64,000 nucleotides of DNA from G965202915 sp965205955 (GCA_965205955.1 OZ242192.1:1488001-1552000), one strand, 5' to 3'. Positions 26,289-35,524 are shown, counted from the first letter of the stretch. The notes: generated by a model not told the origin, from the letters alone. Numbers and translations are program-made.

Positions 26289-26843
26289 TTATCTTTCTTC
26301 CAGTTCGCTGATGTATCTGGACAGATAAACCGCTTGTATAATTCCAAACAACAAAGTCAGTCCCAGCATACCGAATAATTTAAAATTCACCCAGACATGT
26401 TCGGCAAAGTTGAATGCGACATATAAATTCGCCCCTCCCATGGATAAAAAAAACAGTATCCAGCCCCGGTTCAAATTCACCCAGGCCTGCGCCGGTATTT
26501 TGATGGCGTGTTCCATAATGCGCTGCACCAGATTTTTGTTGCCAATAAATTCACTGGCCAGGAAGGCAAGGGCGAATAGCCAGTTTACGACAGTGGGCTT
26601 CCACATGAAAAAACGCTTATCCTGAGTGAAGAGCGTGATTCCGCCAAGAATGAGAATAATGACCAATGTGGCAAGATGCATTTTTTCGACACGGCGATAA
26701 AGCAGCCAATATGCCGATACCTGTATGATGACCGCTATGATGGTGACAGCCGTCGCGAAAAACATGCGCTGCGCCAAATCGTCCGGGATATAATAGGCAA
26801 CGAAAAAAGCAACCACCGGGAAGAAATCAAATAAAAATTTCAT
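26289..26843 (-). CDS. yciB: Septation protein A / YciB inner-membrane protein
   Basis: 184 residues from the ATG at 26843 (an ATG two codons upstream is also possible). Five to six membrane helices. MKFLFDFFPVVAFFVAYYI at the N-terminus, YRRVEKMHLATLVIIL, WKPTVVNWLFALAFL and FAEHVWVNFKLFGMLGLTL match YciB (179 aa in E. coli). YciB acts in envelope and division maintenance, in part redundantly with DcrB. The set yciB-yciI-bolA is typical of proteobacteria. Confidence 0.95.
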   Translation of the reverse strand: MKFLFDFFPVVAFFVAYYIPDDLAQRMFFATAVTIIAVIIQVSAYWLLYRRVEKMHLATLVIILILGGITLFTQDKRFFMWKPTVVNWLFALAFLASEFIGNKNLVQRIMEHAIKIPAQAWVNLNRGWILFFLSMGGANLYVAFNFAEHVWVNFKLFGMLGLTLLFGIIQAVYLSRYISELEER

Positions 26844-27105
26844 TAGCATTCAAATTTTAGATGGAATGTTATTATAGCTAAAGTAAGGATGAACTCACAA
26901 CCCGGCCTGGCGGCATCCATCCCGGCAATTTTCAGCCGCCGCATTGGATGTGTCCAGGCTTGAGAGCTATGCCGGGCACTGTCAAGATTGGGTTATTCCT
27001 GTTCTGGTCAAGCGTATCACAAGAGTATAGTACGCAATTTAAATGGAGGTATGTATAATATATATGCTAAATAGTACCACTCAGCTTCTTCTGGAGGATT
27101 GATGA

Positions 27106-28323
27106 TTGCCTGCTTCCGGTAATCGGCGAGTACTGTCCGGCATGCGGCCGACAGGTGAACTCCATCTTGGTCATTATCATGGGGTTCTTAAAAACTGGCT
27201 TGATTTGCAACATGAATATGAGTGCTTCTTTTTCGTGGCCGATTGGCATGCATTGACCACCGAATATGAAGATACTTCGATTATTTCCGACAGTGTCTGG
27301 AAAATGATAATCAATTGGCTTGCAGTGGGAATCGATCCGGGTTCCGCCAAGTTGTTTATTCAATCCAGAGTGCCGGAGCACGCTGAATTGTATTTGTTGC
27401 TGTCAATGTGCACCCCGTTAAGCTGGCTGGAGCGGGTCCCCAGCTACAAGGAGCAGCAGGAAAATCTGAATCACAAGGACCTCGCCACTCATGGGTTTCT
27501 CGGCTATCCCTTGCTGCAAACCGCTGATATTATCATCTATAAGGCGGGTTTTGTTCCGGTTGGGGATGACCAGGTTGCTCATGTCGAACTTGCCCGCGAA
27601 GTTGCCCGGCGTTTCAATTACATCTACGGACGCGAAGCCGGATTTGAAGAAAAGGCGGAGTCGGCGGCGAAAAAGATGGGCAAAAAAAATAACAGGATTT
27701 ACCATGAATTGCGCCGCAGCTTCCAGGAACAAGGCGATGCTCAGGCATTGGAAAAGGCCCGCGCCTTGCTGGAATCCCAGAAAAACATCAGTATCGGCGA
27801 CCGTGAGCGTTTATATGGCTATCTTGAAGGCGGCGGTAAAGTCATATTTCCCGAACCGCAGGCATTATTGACCTCTGCCTCTAAAATGACCGGACTAGAC
27901 GGACAGAAGATGTCAAAATCCTATAACAACACGATTTCGCTGTGCGAAAATCCCGGTGTTATCGAACAAAAATTAAAAACCATGCCCACCGACCCGGCTC
28001 GGATCCATCTCACCGATCCCGGCGACCCGGATAAATGTCCGGTTTGGAGCCTGCATCAGATTTATTCCAATGATGAGGTGAAATCTCACGTGCGCGAGGG
28101 CTGCACTTCCGCGAAGATTGGCTGCCTGGATTGTAAAGGGCATATTGTCGATGCAGTGTTGAAGGAACAGGGGGAAATTCGGGCGAGGGCCAAAGACTAT
28201 CAGGACGATCCGGAGACGGTAAAAGGGATTATCGATGAAGGCTGTGAGGTAGCCCGGGAGGTTGCCCGAGAAACGCTGGAAGAGGTGAGACGGGTAATGG
28301 GACTGGAATACCGTTATAAATAG
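27106..28323 (+). CDS. trpS: Tryptophanyl-tRNA synthetase
   Basis: 405 residues, a class I synthetase charging tRNA-Trp. The HIGH-type motif is TGELHLGHYHG near the N-terminus and the second signature is GQKMSKSYNN (~residue 266). It is longer than E. coli TrpS (334) because of an insertion around residues 180-245, as in several other gammaproteobacteria. The start is TTG at 27106: an in-frame TGA lies immediately before it and TGGAGGA lies 7 nt upstream. The ATG at 27102 is out of frame. scpA follows after a few bases. Confidence 0.95.
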   Translation: MPASGNRRVLSGMRPTGELHLGHYHGVLKNWLDLQHEYECFFFVADWHALTTEYEDTSIISDSVWKMIINWLAVGIDPGSAKLFIQSRVPEHAELYLLLSMCTPLSWLERVPSYKEQQENLNHKDLATHGFLGYPLLQTADIIIYKAGFVPVGDDQVAHVELAREVARRFNYIYGREAGFEEKAESAAKKMGKKNNRIYHELRRSFQEQGDAQALEKARALLESQKNISIGDRERLYGYLEGGGKVIFPEPQALLTSASKMTGLDGQKMSKSYNNTISLCENPGVIEQKLKTMPTDPARIHLTDPGDPDKCPVWSLHQIYSNDEVKSHVREGCTSAKIGCLDCKGHIVDAVLKEQGEIRARAKDYQDDPETVKGIIDEGCEVAREVARETLEEVRRVMGLEYRYK

Positions 28324-28336
28324 ATTGCCACCGGTA

Positions 28337-29158
28337 ATGAATACACCCGTTTCGGAAAATACGCCAGCCTTGGGCCAATCTGAGCAAGGCGCGATGCCTG
28401 TTGCCTTGGTCCAGGGCACCCCATTGACGCAAGCGCCGAGAGATCTCTACATCCCCCCCGATGCCTTGAATGTGTTTCTGGAAGAATTTGAAGGGCCGCT
28501 CGATCTGCTGCTGTATTTAGTCAAGCGGGCGAATATTGATATTTTGAATATCCCGGTTGCTCATATTACCGCGCAGTACATGAGGTATATTGAATTGATG
28601 GAAGAGTTGCAGATTGAACTGGCGGGTGAATATCTGGTAATGGCGGCGATGTTGACCGAGATAAAGTCCAGAATGCTGCTTCCCAATTTGGAAGAAAGCG
28701 GCGACGAAGAGGACCCTCGCGCCGAGTTAGTCAGACGGATACAGGAATATGAGCGCTATAAACAGGTTACGGAGGATCTGGATGCATTGCCGCGCTGTGA
28801 ACGCGATATTTTCGCGGCGGTAATCGAATTTCCGAATAAAAAGCCGCCGCAAAAAATGCCGGACGTTTCACTCGATGCGCTTTTGTGCGCCTATGCCGGG
28901 GTTTTGAATCGGGCGGAGATGTATGCGCACCATCACATACAAAGAGAGCCACTTTCGGTGCGGGAGCGAATGACACATATTCTGGAAAAGATCGATACCG
29001 CGTCTTTCGTGGATTTTAAATACTGCTTCGAAGCAAAAGAGGGGCGGGCGGGTGTGATCGTTGCGTTTCTGGCGATTCTGGAATTGCTGAGAGACCGCCT
29101 GATCGAAATGGCACAGAATGAAAGCAATGGCCCCATCTATATCAAGGCGGCGGGATGA
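28337..29158 (+). CDS. scpA: Segregation and condensation protein A
   Basis: 273 residues from the ATG at 28337 (the frame reaches a TTG at 28325). This kleisin subunit bridges SMC heads in the Smc-ScpAB condensin. The conserved N-terminal block is FLEEFEGPLDLLLYLVKRANIDILNIP, followed by ELAGEYLVMAAMLTEIKSRMLLP, and the C-terminal winged-helix contains VIVAFLAILELLRDRLI. The first ~45 residues are a variable leader. It overlaps scpB by 4 bp. Confidence 0.94.
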   Translation: MNTPVSENTPALGQSEQGAMPVALVQGTPLTQAPRDLYIPPDALNVFLEEFEGPLDLLLYLVKRANIDILNIPVAHITAQYMRYIELMEELQIELAGEYLVMAAMLTEIKSRMLLPNLEESGDEEDPRAELVRRIQEYERYKQVTEDLDALPRCERDIFAAVIEFPNKKPPQKMPDVSLDALLCAYAGVLNRAEMYAHHHIQREPLSVRERMTHILEKIDTASFVDFKYCFEAKEGRAGVIVAFLAILELLRDRLIEMAQNESNGPIYIKAAG

Positions 29159-29853
29159 ACCGGGAAAAATTGAAAAATATTATCGAGGCGGCACTGATGG
29201 TAGCGCATCAGCCACTGAATTTGCATCGAATACAGGAACTGTTTGAAAATGAGCAGGAAAGGCCGGGGAGTTCCGATATACGCGCTGCGATAGAGCAACT
29301 GCAACAGGAATACGACGGGCGCGGCATTGAATTGAAAGAGATCGCCAGCGGGTTCCGCATCCAGGCAAAGGTCGAATATTGTGGATGGCTTAACAGGCTG
29401 TTCGAGGAAAAGTCGCCGCGCTATTCCAGAGCGCTGATTGAAACGCTCGCGATTATTGTCTATCGCCAACCCATTACGCGCGGTGAGATAGAAAATATAC
29501 GCGGAGTCGGTGTCAGCTCCGCCATTATAAAAACACTGCATGAAAGAAAATGGATCAAGGTGGTCGGTCATCGGGATATTCCCGGAAAACCCGAATTACT
29601 GGCCACTACCAGGCAATTTCTGGATTATTTCAATCTTAAAAAACTGACTGAATTGCCGGTTTTGGCTGAAAGCAAGGATGCCAGCAATATCGATGCAGAT
29701 CTGTTTGAATATCCTCCAGAGGAGGCGGCAGATAAAACCGGGCTGCCAAACCCGGAAGAAAATAAAAAAGTTTTAACCAGCGATGATTCCGCCGGAAACG
29801 GCGAACCGTTACAGCCCTCCGCTGAGGTCAAAACTATCCCGTTGGCCAATTAG
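29155..29853 (+). CDS. scpB: Segregation and condensation protein B
   Basis: 232 residues. Two winged-helix domains that dimerise and bind the ScpA linker. Visible blocks are IIEAALMVAHQPLNLHRIQELF, RGIELKEIASGFRIQ, YSRALIETLAIIVYRQPITRGEIENIRGV and TLHERKWIKVVGHRDIPGKP. An acidic, poorly conserved tail of ~60 residues follows. The ATG overlaps the scpA stop (ATGA), indicating translational coupling. Confidence 0.95.
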   Translation: MNREKLKNIIEAALMVAHQPLNLHRIQELFENEQERPGSSDIRAAIEQLQQEYDGRGIELKEIASGFRIQAKVEYCGWLNRLFEEKSPRYSRALIETLAIIVYRQPITRGEIENIRGVGVSSAIIKTLHERKWIKVVGHRDIPGKPELLATTRQFLDYFNLKKLTELPVLAESKDASNIDADLFEYPPEEAADKTGLPNPEENKKVLTSDDSAGNGEPLQPSAEVKTIPLAN

Positions 29854-29883
29854 ACTAGCTCTGTTTTTGAGCGTCACGCAATA

Positions 29884-30624
29884 ATGCCCCAAAGAATTCA
29901 AAAGCTGCTGGCGCAAATGGGCTGTGGTTCCAGACGGGAAATCGAAACATGGATCCGTGCCGGCAGGATCCAGGTCAATGGCCGGCCTGCCAAAATTGGC
30001 GAGCGGATCGATGCAGATGACCGCATAAGCCTGGATAAAAAGCCGGTTCACCTCAATAACGGCAGCAAGGTAAAAAATCGTATCCTGGCCTATTACAAAC
30101 CGGGGGGCCTGATATGTACCTCCCGTGACCCTGAGGGCCGGGAGACGGTGTTTGAGCATTTGCCCGCCTTGAAAAAACAGCGCTGGATCAGCGTGGGCCG
30201 GCTGGATATCAATACCAGTGGCTTGATGCTGTTTAGCAATAATGGCGATTGGGCGCATTATTTAATGCATCCTTCCAGCAATATTGAGAGAGAATATGCG
30301 GTGCGCGTCCTGGGCGAAGTGGGAGAAAAACACCTGAGCAATCTCCGTGCCGGGATCATGCTGGACGGCAGATTGACGCGCTGTACAGATATTGTAGATT
30401 CAGAAGGAAAGGCGGCCAATCGATGGTTCCATATGACCATAACCGAGGGCCGCAACCGGGAAGTGCGGCGGATGTGGCAGTCGCAGGGCTTCAAAGTAAG
30501 CCGGTTGATCCGGGTGCGCTATGGCAGTTATATCCTGCCCAGAAACAAAAAACCGGGTGATTACTGGGATCTGACGGATAAGGAAATCGATCAATTGACA
30601 GCTTTCGTCAAAGCGAGCGTATAA
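29884..30624 (+). CDS. rluB: 23S rRNA pseudouridine synthase RluB
   Basis: 246 residues. An S4 RNA-binding domain (QRIQKLLAQMGCGSRREIE) is followed by the RsuA/RluB/E/F catalytic domain, with GRLDINTSGLMLFSNNGDW (catalytic Asp) and the C-terminal EGRNREVRRMW. RluB modifies U2605 in E. coli 23S rRNA. The position directly after scpAB is the usual one for rluB and supports RluB over RluE/F. Next gene starts 1 bp after the stop. Confidence 0.93.
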   Translation: MPQRIQKLLAQMGCGSRREIETWIRAGRIQVNGRPAKIGERIDADDRISLDKKPVHLNNGSKVKNRILAYYKPGGLICTSRDPEGRETVFEHLPALKKQRWISVGRLDINTSGLMLFSNNGDWAHYLMHPSSNIEREYAVRVLGEVGEKHLSNLRAGIMLDGRLTRCTDIVDSEGKAANRWFHMTITEGRNREVRRMWQSQGFKVSRLIRVRYGSYILPRNKKPGDYWDLTDKEIDQLTAFVKASV

Positions 30625-30625
30625 C

Positions 30626-31291
30626 ATGCCGGAGCTCTCATCGAGAAATTTATTGCTGCTGTACAACCGGCTATACAGCGCCTATGGCCCGCAGCATTGG
30701 TGGCCGGCCGAGTCCGGATTCGAGGTAATGATCGGATCGATCCTGGTTCAAAACACAGCCTGGAAAAACGTTGAACAGGCGATCCAAAATCTCAAACAAG
30801 CTGAATGTCTCTCTGAAAAAAGGCTGGCCGAATTACCCGATACCGAATTAGCCGAATTGATCCGGCCATCCGGTCACTTCAACATCAAGACAAAACGCCT
30901 GAAAAATTTTCTTCACACCTACCGACTTATGGGAGGGTTTGAAGGATTGCAATCCTTTGGCACCAATAAATTAAGGCAGATCCTGCTGGATATAAACGGA
31001 ATTGGGCCGGAAACCGCCGACGATATACTGCTGTACTCCTTCAACAGGCCAGTATTTGTGATCGATGCCTGTACCCGCAGATTATTCAGCCGCCTCGATT
31101 TAATTGCCGGAGACGAACCGTATGAGACATTGCGGGCATCGGTGGAGCAGGCATTGGGGGCGGACACAGAGGTATATAATGAATACCATGCCCTGGTAGT
31201 CAGACATGCCAAGGAAAAATGCGCACTCGGAGCGGATTGCCAGCATTGCCGCATTGAAATGCCGCTGATTGAACTACGGCAAACGGGCTGA
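30626..31291 (+). CDS. Endonuclease III-like HhH-GPD protein (COG2231 type)
   Basis: 221 residues with an HhH-GPD DNA glycosylase fold: FEVMIGSILVQNTAWKNVEQ, the helix-hairpin-helix INGIGPETADDILLYSF, and the catalytic Asp in VFVIDACTRRLFSR. The Lys that gives Nth its lyase activity (GVGRKTA) is replaced by Glu (GIGPETA), as in MagIII-like monofunctional glycosylases. The C-terminal CALGADCQHC keeps only three of the four expected [4Fe-4S] cysteines. Probably a base-excision glycosylase for alkylated purines; substrate uncertain. Co-transcribed with rluB. Confidence 0.82.
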   Translation: MPELSSRNLLLLYNRLYSAYGPQHWWPAESGFEVMIGSILVQNTAWKNVEQAIQNLKQAECLSEKRLAELPDTELAELIRPSGHFNIKTKRLKNFLHTYRLMGGFEGLQSFGTNKLRQILLDINGIGPETADDILLYSFNRPVFVIDACTRRLFSRLDLIAGDEPYETLRASVEQALGADTEVYNEYHALVVRHAKEKCALGADCQHCRIEMPLIELRQTG

Positions 31292-31334
31292 TCGAGCGAG
31301 CATATTCATGCAGGGTTACAGGTTAATTTTACTG

Positions 31335-31374
31335 TATTGACTTGATTTCAAGTCTGTTATCCTTAGCCTATACA
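31335..31374 (+). promoter_or_regulatory. Candidate tpiA promoter region with palindrome
   Basis: TTGACT (from 31337) precedes a 14-bp inverted repeat ACTTGA-TT-TCAAGT (31340-31353), with -10 candidates TATCCT and TATACA downstream. Spacings (15-16 bp) are suboptimal. It lies 30-70 bp upstream of tpiA, in the only sizeable gap of this gene block. Confidence 0.35.
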
Positions 31375-31403
31375 AGACTTTTTATAGAGCAGGTTCCGAT
31401 TAG

Positions 31404-32168
31404 ATGTCCCCACGACAAGCACTGGTAGCCGCAAACTGGAAGATGCATGGCTCACTGGAAACCATACGGCCATTGGTAAATGGCATTGTTCGAGGTTGGA
31501 ACGATGCGACAAAGGCGCAAGTCGTCCTCTGTCCGCCATTTCCCTATTTGCAGGAGGTATCGGACTGCCTGACCGGTAGCAGTATATCTCTGGGGGCACA
31601 GGATATATCGGCGCATAGTGAAGGAGCTTATACCGGCGATGTGGCCGGCTCGATGCTCCGGGACTATCGATGTGAAATGGTCATAGTCGGGCATTCGGAA
31701 CGGAGAAGAGATAACGCCGATACCGATGAGCGTGTTGCGCAAAAATTCGCCTCGGCGGTTACATCGGCATTGACGCCGGTACTGTGCGTCGGTGAATCCC
31801 TGGAGGAAAGGCAGGCAGGCGATACCGAGCAGGTGATTGCCCGCCAACTCGATGCGGTCTTGAATGCAAACCGGATCAACGCCTTCGAAAATGCCGTGAT
31901 CGCCTATGAACCCGTGTGGGCCATAGGCACAGGCGCCACGGCAGCGCCCGAGCAGGCGCAGGAAGCGCATGCCTTCATTCGCTTATGCCTGGCAAGGCAC
32001 GATAATACTATTGCAAATAAAATCCGCATTCTTTATGGTGGTAGTGTAAAGGCGGACAACGCTGCGGAATTATTTAAAATGGCGGATATAGACGGTGGTT
32101 TGATTGGCGGCGCATCATTGCTGATCGATGACTTCCTGAGCATCTGTCATTCAATACAGGGCAAATAA
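31404..32168 (+). CDS. tpiA: Triosephosphate isomerase
   Basis: 254 residues. Interconverts DHAP and glyceraldehyde-3-phosphate. Catalytic residues are visible: Lys in AANWKMHGS, His in IVGHSERR, and Glu in AYEPVWAIGTG; phosphate-binding GGSVKADN and GGLIGGASL follow. ATG at 31404. It is followed immediately by secG, the common arrangement in many proteobacteria. Confidence 0.97.
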   Translation: MSPRQALVAANWKMHGSLETIRPLVNGIVRGWNDATKAQVVLCPPFPYLQEVSDCLTGSSISLGAQDISAHSEGAYTGDVAGSMLRDYRCEMVIVGHSERRRDNADTDERVAQKFASAVTSALTPVLCVGESLEERQAGDTEQVIARQLDAVLNANRINAFENAVIAYEPVWAIGTGATAAPEQAQEAHAFIRLCLARHDNTIANKIRILYGGSVKADNAAELFKMADIDGGLIGGASLLIDDFLSICHSIQGK

Positions 32169-32169
32169 A

Positions 32170-32595
32170 ATAGACACATTTCAGACAGTATTATTTTTGA
32201 TACAGGTGGTGGTTGCCATTCTCTTGGTTGGATTTATCCTGATTCAGCATGGCAAAGGCGCGGATGCCGGCGCTGCATTCGGCAGCGGCGCCTCCTCCAC
32301 CATGTTTGGCAGCAGGGGCTCCAGTAAGTTTCTGGTTAAATTTACCACTTTTCTGGTAGTTATATTTTTGGGCAATAGTCTTTTTTTGGCATATCTGGCC
32401 GCGCAAAACGTGCGCCAGCCACCACCGAGCGTGATGGATCAGACGCTTGTTCCGGTGGAAGAAACGATGACAGTGATCAATGAAACAGACAGCCAGGAGG
32501 AAACAGACAGCCAGGATGAAACAGACAGCCAGGAGGACGAGGCTGTTTCGGATATTGATGCTGTTCCCTCTGATCTGCCGACTATTCCCGAATAA
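32170..32595 (+). CDS. secG: Preprotein translocase subunit SecG, probable ATA start
   Basis: About 141 residues from 32170. SecG stimulates the SecYEG translocon. Two membrane helices flank the signature IQHGKGADAGAAFGSGASST, and an acidic tail contains three ETDSQ repeats. The first canonical codon in frame is TTG at 32197, which would remove half of the first helix and has no ribosome site. Reading back to the ATA at 32170 restores the usual N-terminus (xDTFQTVLFLIQVVVAILLV), and ACAGGG at 32156-32161 sits 8 nt before it. The tpiA stop ends 1 bp earlier. Start choice is an inference from family length and spacing. Confidence 0.85.
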   Translation: MDTFQTVLFLIQVVVAILLVGFILIQHGKGADAGAAFGSGASSTMFGSRGSSKFLVKFTTFLVVIFLGNSLFLAYLAAQNVRQPPPSVMDQTLVPVEETMTVINETDSQEETDSQDETDSQEDEAVSDIDAVPSDLPTIPE

Positions 32596-32607
32596 ACTGA
32601 TTGTAAT

Positions 32608-32692
32608 GCCGATGTGGTGGAATTGGTAGACACGCTATCTTGAGGGGGTAGTGCCTTTTGGCGTGCCGGTTCGACTCCGGCCATCGGCACCA
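32608..32692 (+). tRNA. tRNA-Leu(GAG)
   Basis: Class II tRNA of 85 nt. Acceptor GCCGATG (32608-32614) pairs with CATCGGC (32682-32688), then discriminator A and encoded CCA. The anticodon stem CTATC/GGTAG encloses loop TTGAGGG, giving anticodon GAG. D-arm GGTGGAATTGGTAGACAC and T-arm GGTTCGACTCC are canonical. It forms the left edge of the defence island. Confidence 0.95.
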
Positions 32693-32776
32693 TTGTATTT
32701 TTTATGCGGCGACATGCGGCAGGGAATTTAGGGTATAACTACACCCGATAACAATTATTTTTGATAAACCAAATCA

Positions 32777-35524
32777 ATGCCCCTCAGCTGGAATGAAATC
32801 CGCGATCGTGCGTTGGCGTTTTCCAATGATTGGAGCGGGGAGTCTTCCGAACGCGCCGAAGCGCAGACTTTCTGGAACGCCTTTTTTAACCTCTTCGGCG
32901 TCTCCCGCCGCCGGATCGCCTCCTTTGAAAAGCGCGTCAAGGAAGTTGACGGCAAGGGCGGCTACATCGATTTGCTGTGGAAAGGCGTGCTGTTGATCGA
33001 GCACAAGTCACGCGGTGAAAATCTCGACCGCGCTTACCAGCAGGCGCTGGATTATTTCCCCGGATTGGAAGACCGCGACCTGCCGCGTTTTGTGCTGGTG
33101 TCCGATTTCGCCCGTTTTCGGCTATACGACCTGGACGAAGGCGAGCAGCACGAGTTTGCCGTGCAAGACCTGCACAAGCACGTCAACCGTTTTGCCTTCA
33201 TCGCCGGTTATCAAACCCACAAAATAAAAGAGCAGGACCCGGTCAACATCAAAGCCGCCGAGTTGATGGGCAAACTGCACGATCGGCTACGGGCAGTCGG
33301 CTACACCGGCCACGATCTGGAGGTGTATCTGGTGCGTCTGTTGTTTTGCATGTTTGCCGAAGACACCGGAATTTTTGAGCGGCAGCAGTTTCAGGAGTAC
33401 ATTGAAATCCGCACCGCGCAGGACGGCACCGACCTCGGGGCGCAACTCGATACCTTGTTTTATGTATTGAACGCACCGGAACCCAACCGCCTCGACAACC
33501 GCGACGAACAACTCAACGGATTCCCGTTTGTCAACGGCAAACTGTTCGAGGAGCGCCTGCGCCCAGCGGCATTTGACTGCGCCATGCGCGAATCGCTGCT
33601 GCATTGCTGCTCGCTCGACTGGAGCCGTATCTCCCCGGCGATTTTCGGCTCGCTGTTTCAGTCCATCATGGACAAAGACGCACGGCGCAACCTCGGCGCG
33701 CACTACACCTCGGAGGAGAACATCCTCAAACTCATCAATCCGCTTTTCATGGACGACCTGCGGGCCGAGTTTAAAAAAGTCAAAAACAACAAAAACAGGC
33801 TGTTCGAGTTCCACAAAAAACTCCGCACCCTGACGTTCCTTGACCCCGCCTGCGGCTGCGGCAATTTCCTCGTCATCGCCTACCGTGAATTGCGCCTGCT
33901 GGAGCTGGAAATTCTGCGCGCGACGTACCGGCAGGGCAGGCAGATGTTACAAATCCAAACCATGATCCAACTAGACGTGGACCAGTTCTACGGCATAGAA
34001 ATCGAAGAGTTCCCGGCGCAAATCGCACAGGTGGCAATGTGGCTGGTTGACCATCAGATGAACACGCGGGTGTCGCAGGAGTTCGGTATGTACTTTGCGC
34101 GCATTCCGCTGACATCGAGCGCGAATATCGTTCACGGCAATGCCTTGCAGATGGACTGGCGGGATTTGGTTGTGCCGGAGCGGTTGAATTACATTATGGG
34201 GAATCCGCCGTTTATTGGTAAAAACTTTCAGAACAGCGAACAAAAGCAGGACATGAAGCGCATTTATGGGGAATCCAGATACAGCGCGGGATTGGATTAT
34301 GTGACCGCCTGGTATAAACAGGCTTTGCGCTATATGAAAGACAACGATGAGATTACATGCGCGTTTGTTTCCACCAACTCTATCACGCAAGGCGAGCAGG
34401 TCTATATGTTTTGGCCGGCTTTGCTGGGAGACGGCATCCAGATTCATTTTGCGCACCGGACTTTTCAATGGGCGAATGAAGCCAGAGGCAAGGCCGCCGT
34501 GCATTGCGTGATCATCGGCTTTGGCTTGAAACCGGCGAAGAAAAAGCGATTGTTTGAATACGAGGATATTCAAAGCAAGCCGCATGAAATTCGCGCCAAC
34601 AATATCAACCCGTATCTTGTGGATGCTGGCAATATCGTCATTCCTGCGGCGACCAGCGCTTTGTGTGATTGCCCGAAAATGATCAACGGAAACAAGCCGA
34701 CTGACGGCGGGAATCTGTTGCTGAATGAAAAGGAAAAGAATGAGTTATTAGCATTGCAACCCGAAGCAGCCGAATGGGTTAAGCCGTATTCAATGGGCAA
34801 CGAGTTTATTAACGGCATTCCCCGTTTTTGTTTGTGGTTGAAACATTGTCCCCCGGAAAAATTACGCAAGATGCCGCATGTCATAAAGCGCATAGAAGCG
34901 GTAAAAGAGATGCGCAGTAAAAGCGCGGATAAGAACACGCGGAAATTTGCCGAAAAGCCGACGGTTTTTATGGCTGATAGACAATCTGAAAGTGCGTATC
35001 TGGCGATTCCCAGGATATCCTCTGAAAGAAGAATTTATATTCCGATAGGCTTTTTGCAACCCGACCATATTGCAGGCGAAACATTGCACACGGTGCCGAA
35101 TGCAACTCTCTATCATTTTGGCGTGGTCACATCGCTTATGCACATGGCATGGATGCGGGTCGTGGGCGGCAGGCTCAAGAGCGACTATCGTTATCTAGCG
35201 AACATCGTCTACAACAACTACCCTTGGCCTAAAACCCCAACCGAAAAACAAACCGCCGACATCGAAACCAAAGCCCAGGCAGTCCTTGACGCCCGTGCGC
35301 AATTCCCCGACTCCACCCTCGCCGATCTCTACGACCCGTTGACCATGCCGCCGCCGCTCCTCAAAGCCCATCAGGCATTGGACAAAGCGGTAGATCGCAC
35401 TTACCGCAAAACCCCGTTCAACAACGAAGCCGAGCGGGTTGCCTTCCTGTTCGATCTCTACCAACAATACACCGCCCCGCTCCTGCCGAAGAAAAAAACA
35501 CAGCGGCGGAAGAGGGCGATCTAA
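32777..35524 (+). CDS. MmeI-like (type IIL) restriction-modification enzyme
   Basis: 915 residues, almost the length of MmeI (919). One chain joins endonuclease and adenine methyltransferase. The N-terminal PD-(D/E)XK site is D65-x9-E75-H-K77 (YIDLLWKGVLLIEHKSRG), the MmeI spacing. A helical linker leads to GAHYTSEENILKLINPLF, SAM motif I DPACGCGNF (from 356) and catalytic NPPF (476-479). The C-terminal third is the target-recognition region, with YNNYPWP near its end. Family enzymes bind a 6-7-bp asymmetric site, cut about 20 bp away and methylate one strand. All catalytic motifs are intact. It begins 85 bp after tRNA-Leu and has no clear ribosome site. Codon use and GC resemble the chromosome more than the CBASS genes do. 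Confidence 0.9.
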   Translation: MPLSWNEIRDRALAFSNDWSGESSERAEAQTFWNAFFNLFGVSRRRIASFEKRVKEVDGKGGYIDLLWKGVLLIEHKSRGENLDRAYQQALDYFPGLEDRDLPRFVLVSDFARFRLYDLDEGEQHEFAVQDLHKHVNRFAFIAGYQTHKIKEQDPVNIKAAELMGKLHDRLRAVGYTGHDLEVYLVRLLFCMFAEDTGIFERQQFQEYIEIRTAQDGTDLGAQLDTLFYVLNAPEPNRLDNRDEQLNGFPFVNGKLFEERLRPAAFDCAMRESLLHCCSLDWSRISPAIFGSLFQSIMDKDARRNLGAHYTSEENILKLINPLFMDDLRAEFKKVKNNKNRLFEFHKKLRTLTFLDPACGCGNFLVIAYRELRLLELEILRATYRQGRQMLQIQTMIQLDVDQFYGIEIEEFPAQIAQVAMWLVDHQMNTRVSQEFGMYFARIPLTSSANIVHGNALQMDWRDLVVPERLNYIMGNPPFIGKNFQNSEQKQDMKRIYGESRYSAGLDYVTAWYKQALRYMKDNDEITCAFVSTNSITQGEQVYMFWPALLGDGIQIHFAHRTFQWANEARGKAAVHCVIIGFGLKPAKKKRLFEYEDIQSKPHEIRANNINPYLVDAGNIVIPAATSALCDCPKMINGNKPTDGGNLLLNEKEKNELLALQPEAAEWVKPYSMGNEFINGIPRFCLWLKHCPPEKLRKMPHVIKRIEAVKEMRSKSADKNTRKFAEKPTVFMADRQSESAYLAIPRISSERRIYIPIGFLQPDHIAGETLHTVPNATLYHFGVVTSLMHMAWMRVVGGRLKSDYRYLANIVYNNYPWPKTPTEKQTADIETKAQAVLDARAQFPDSTLADLYDPLTMPPPLLKAHQALDKAVDRTYRKTPFNNEAERVAFLFDLYQQYTAPLLPKKKTQRRKRAI

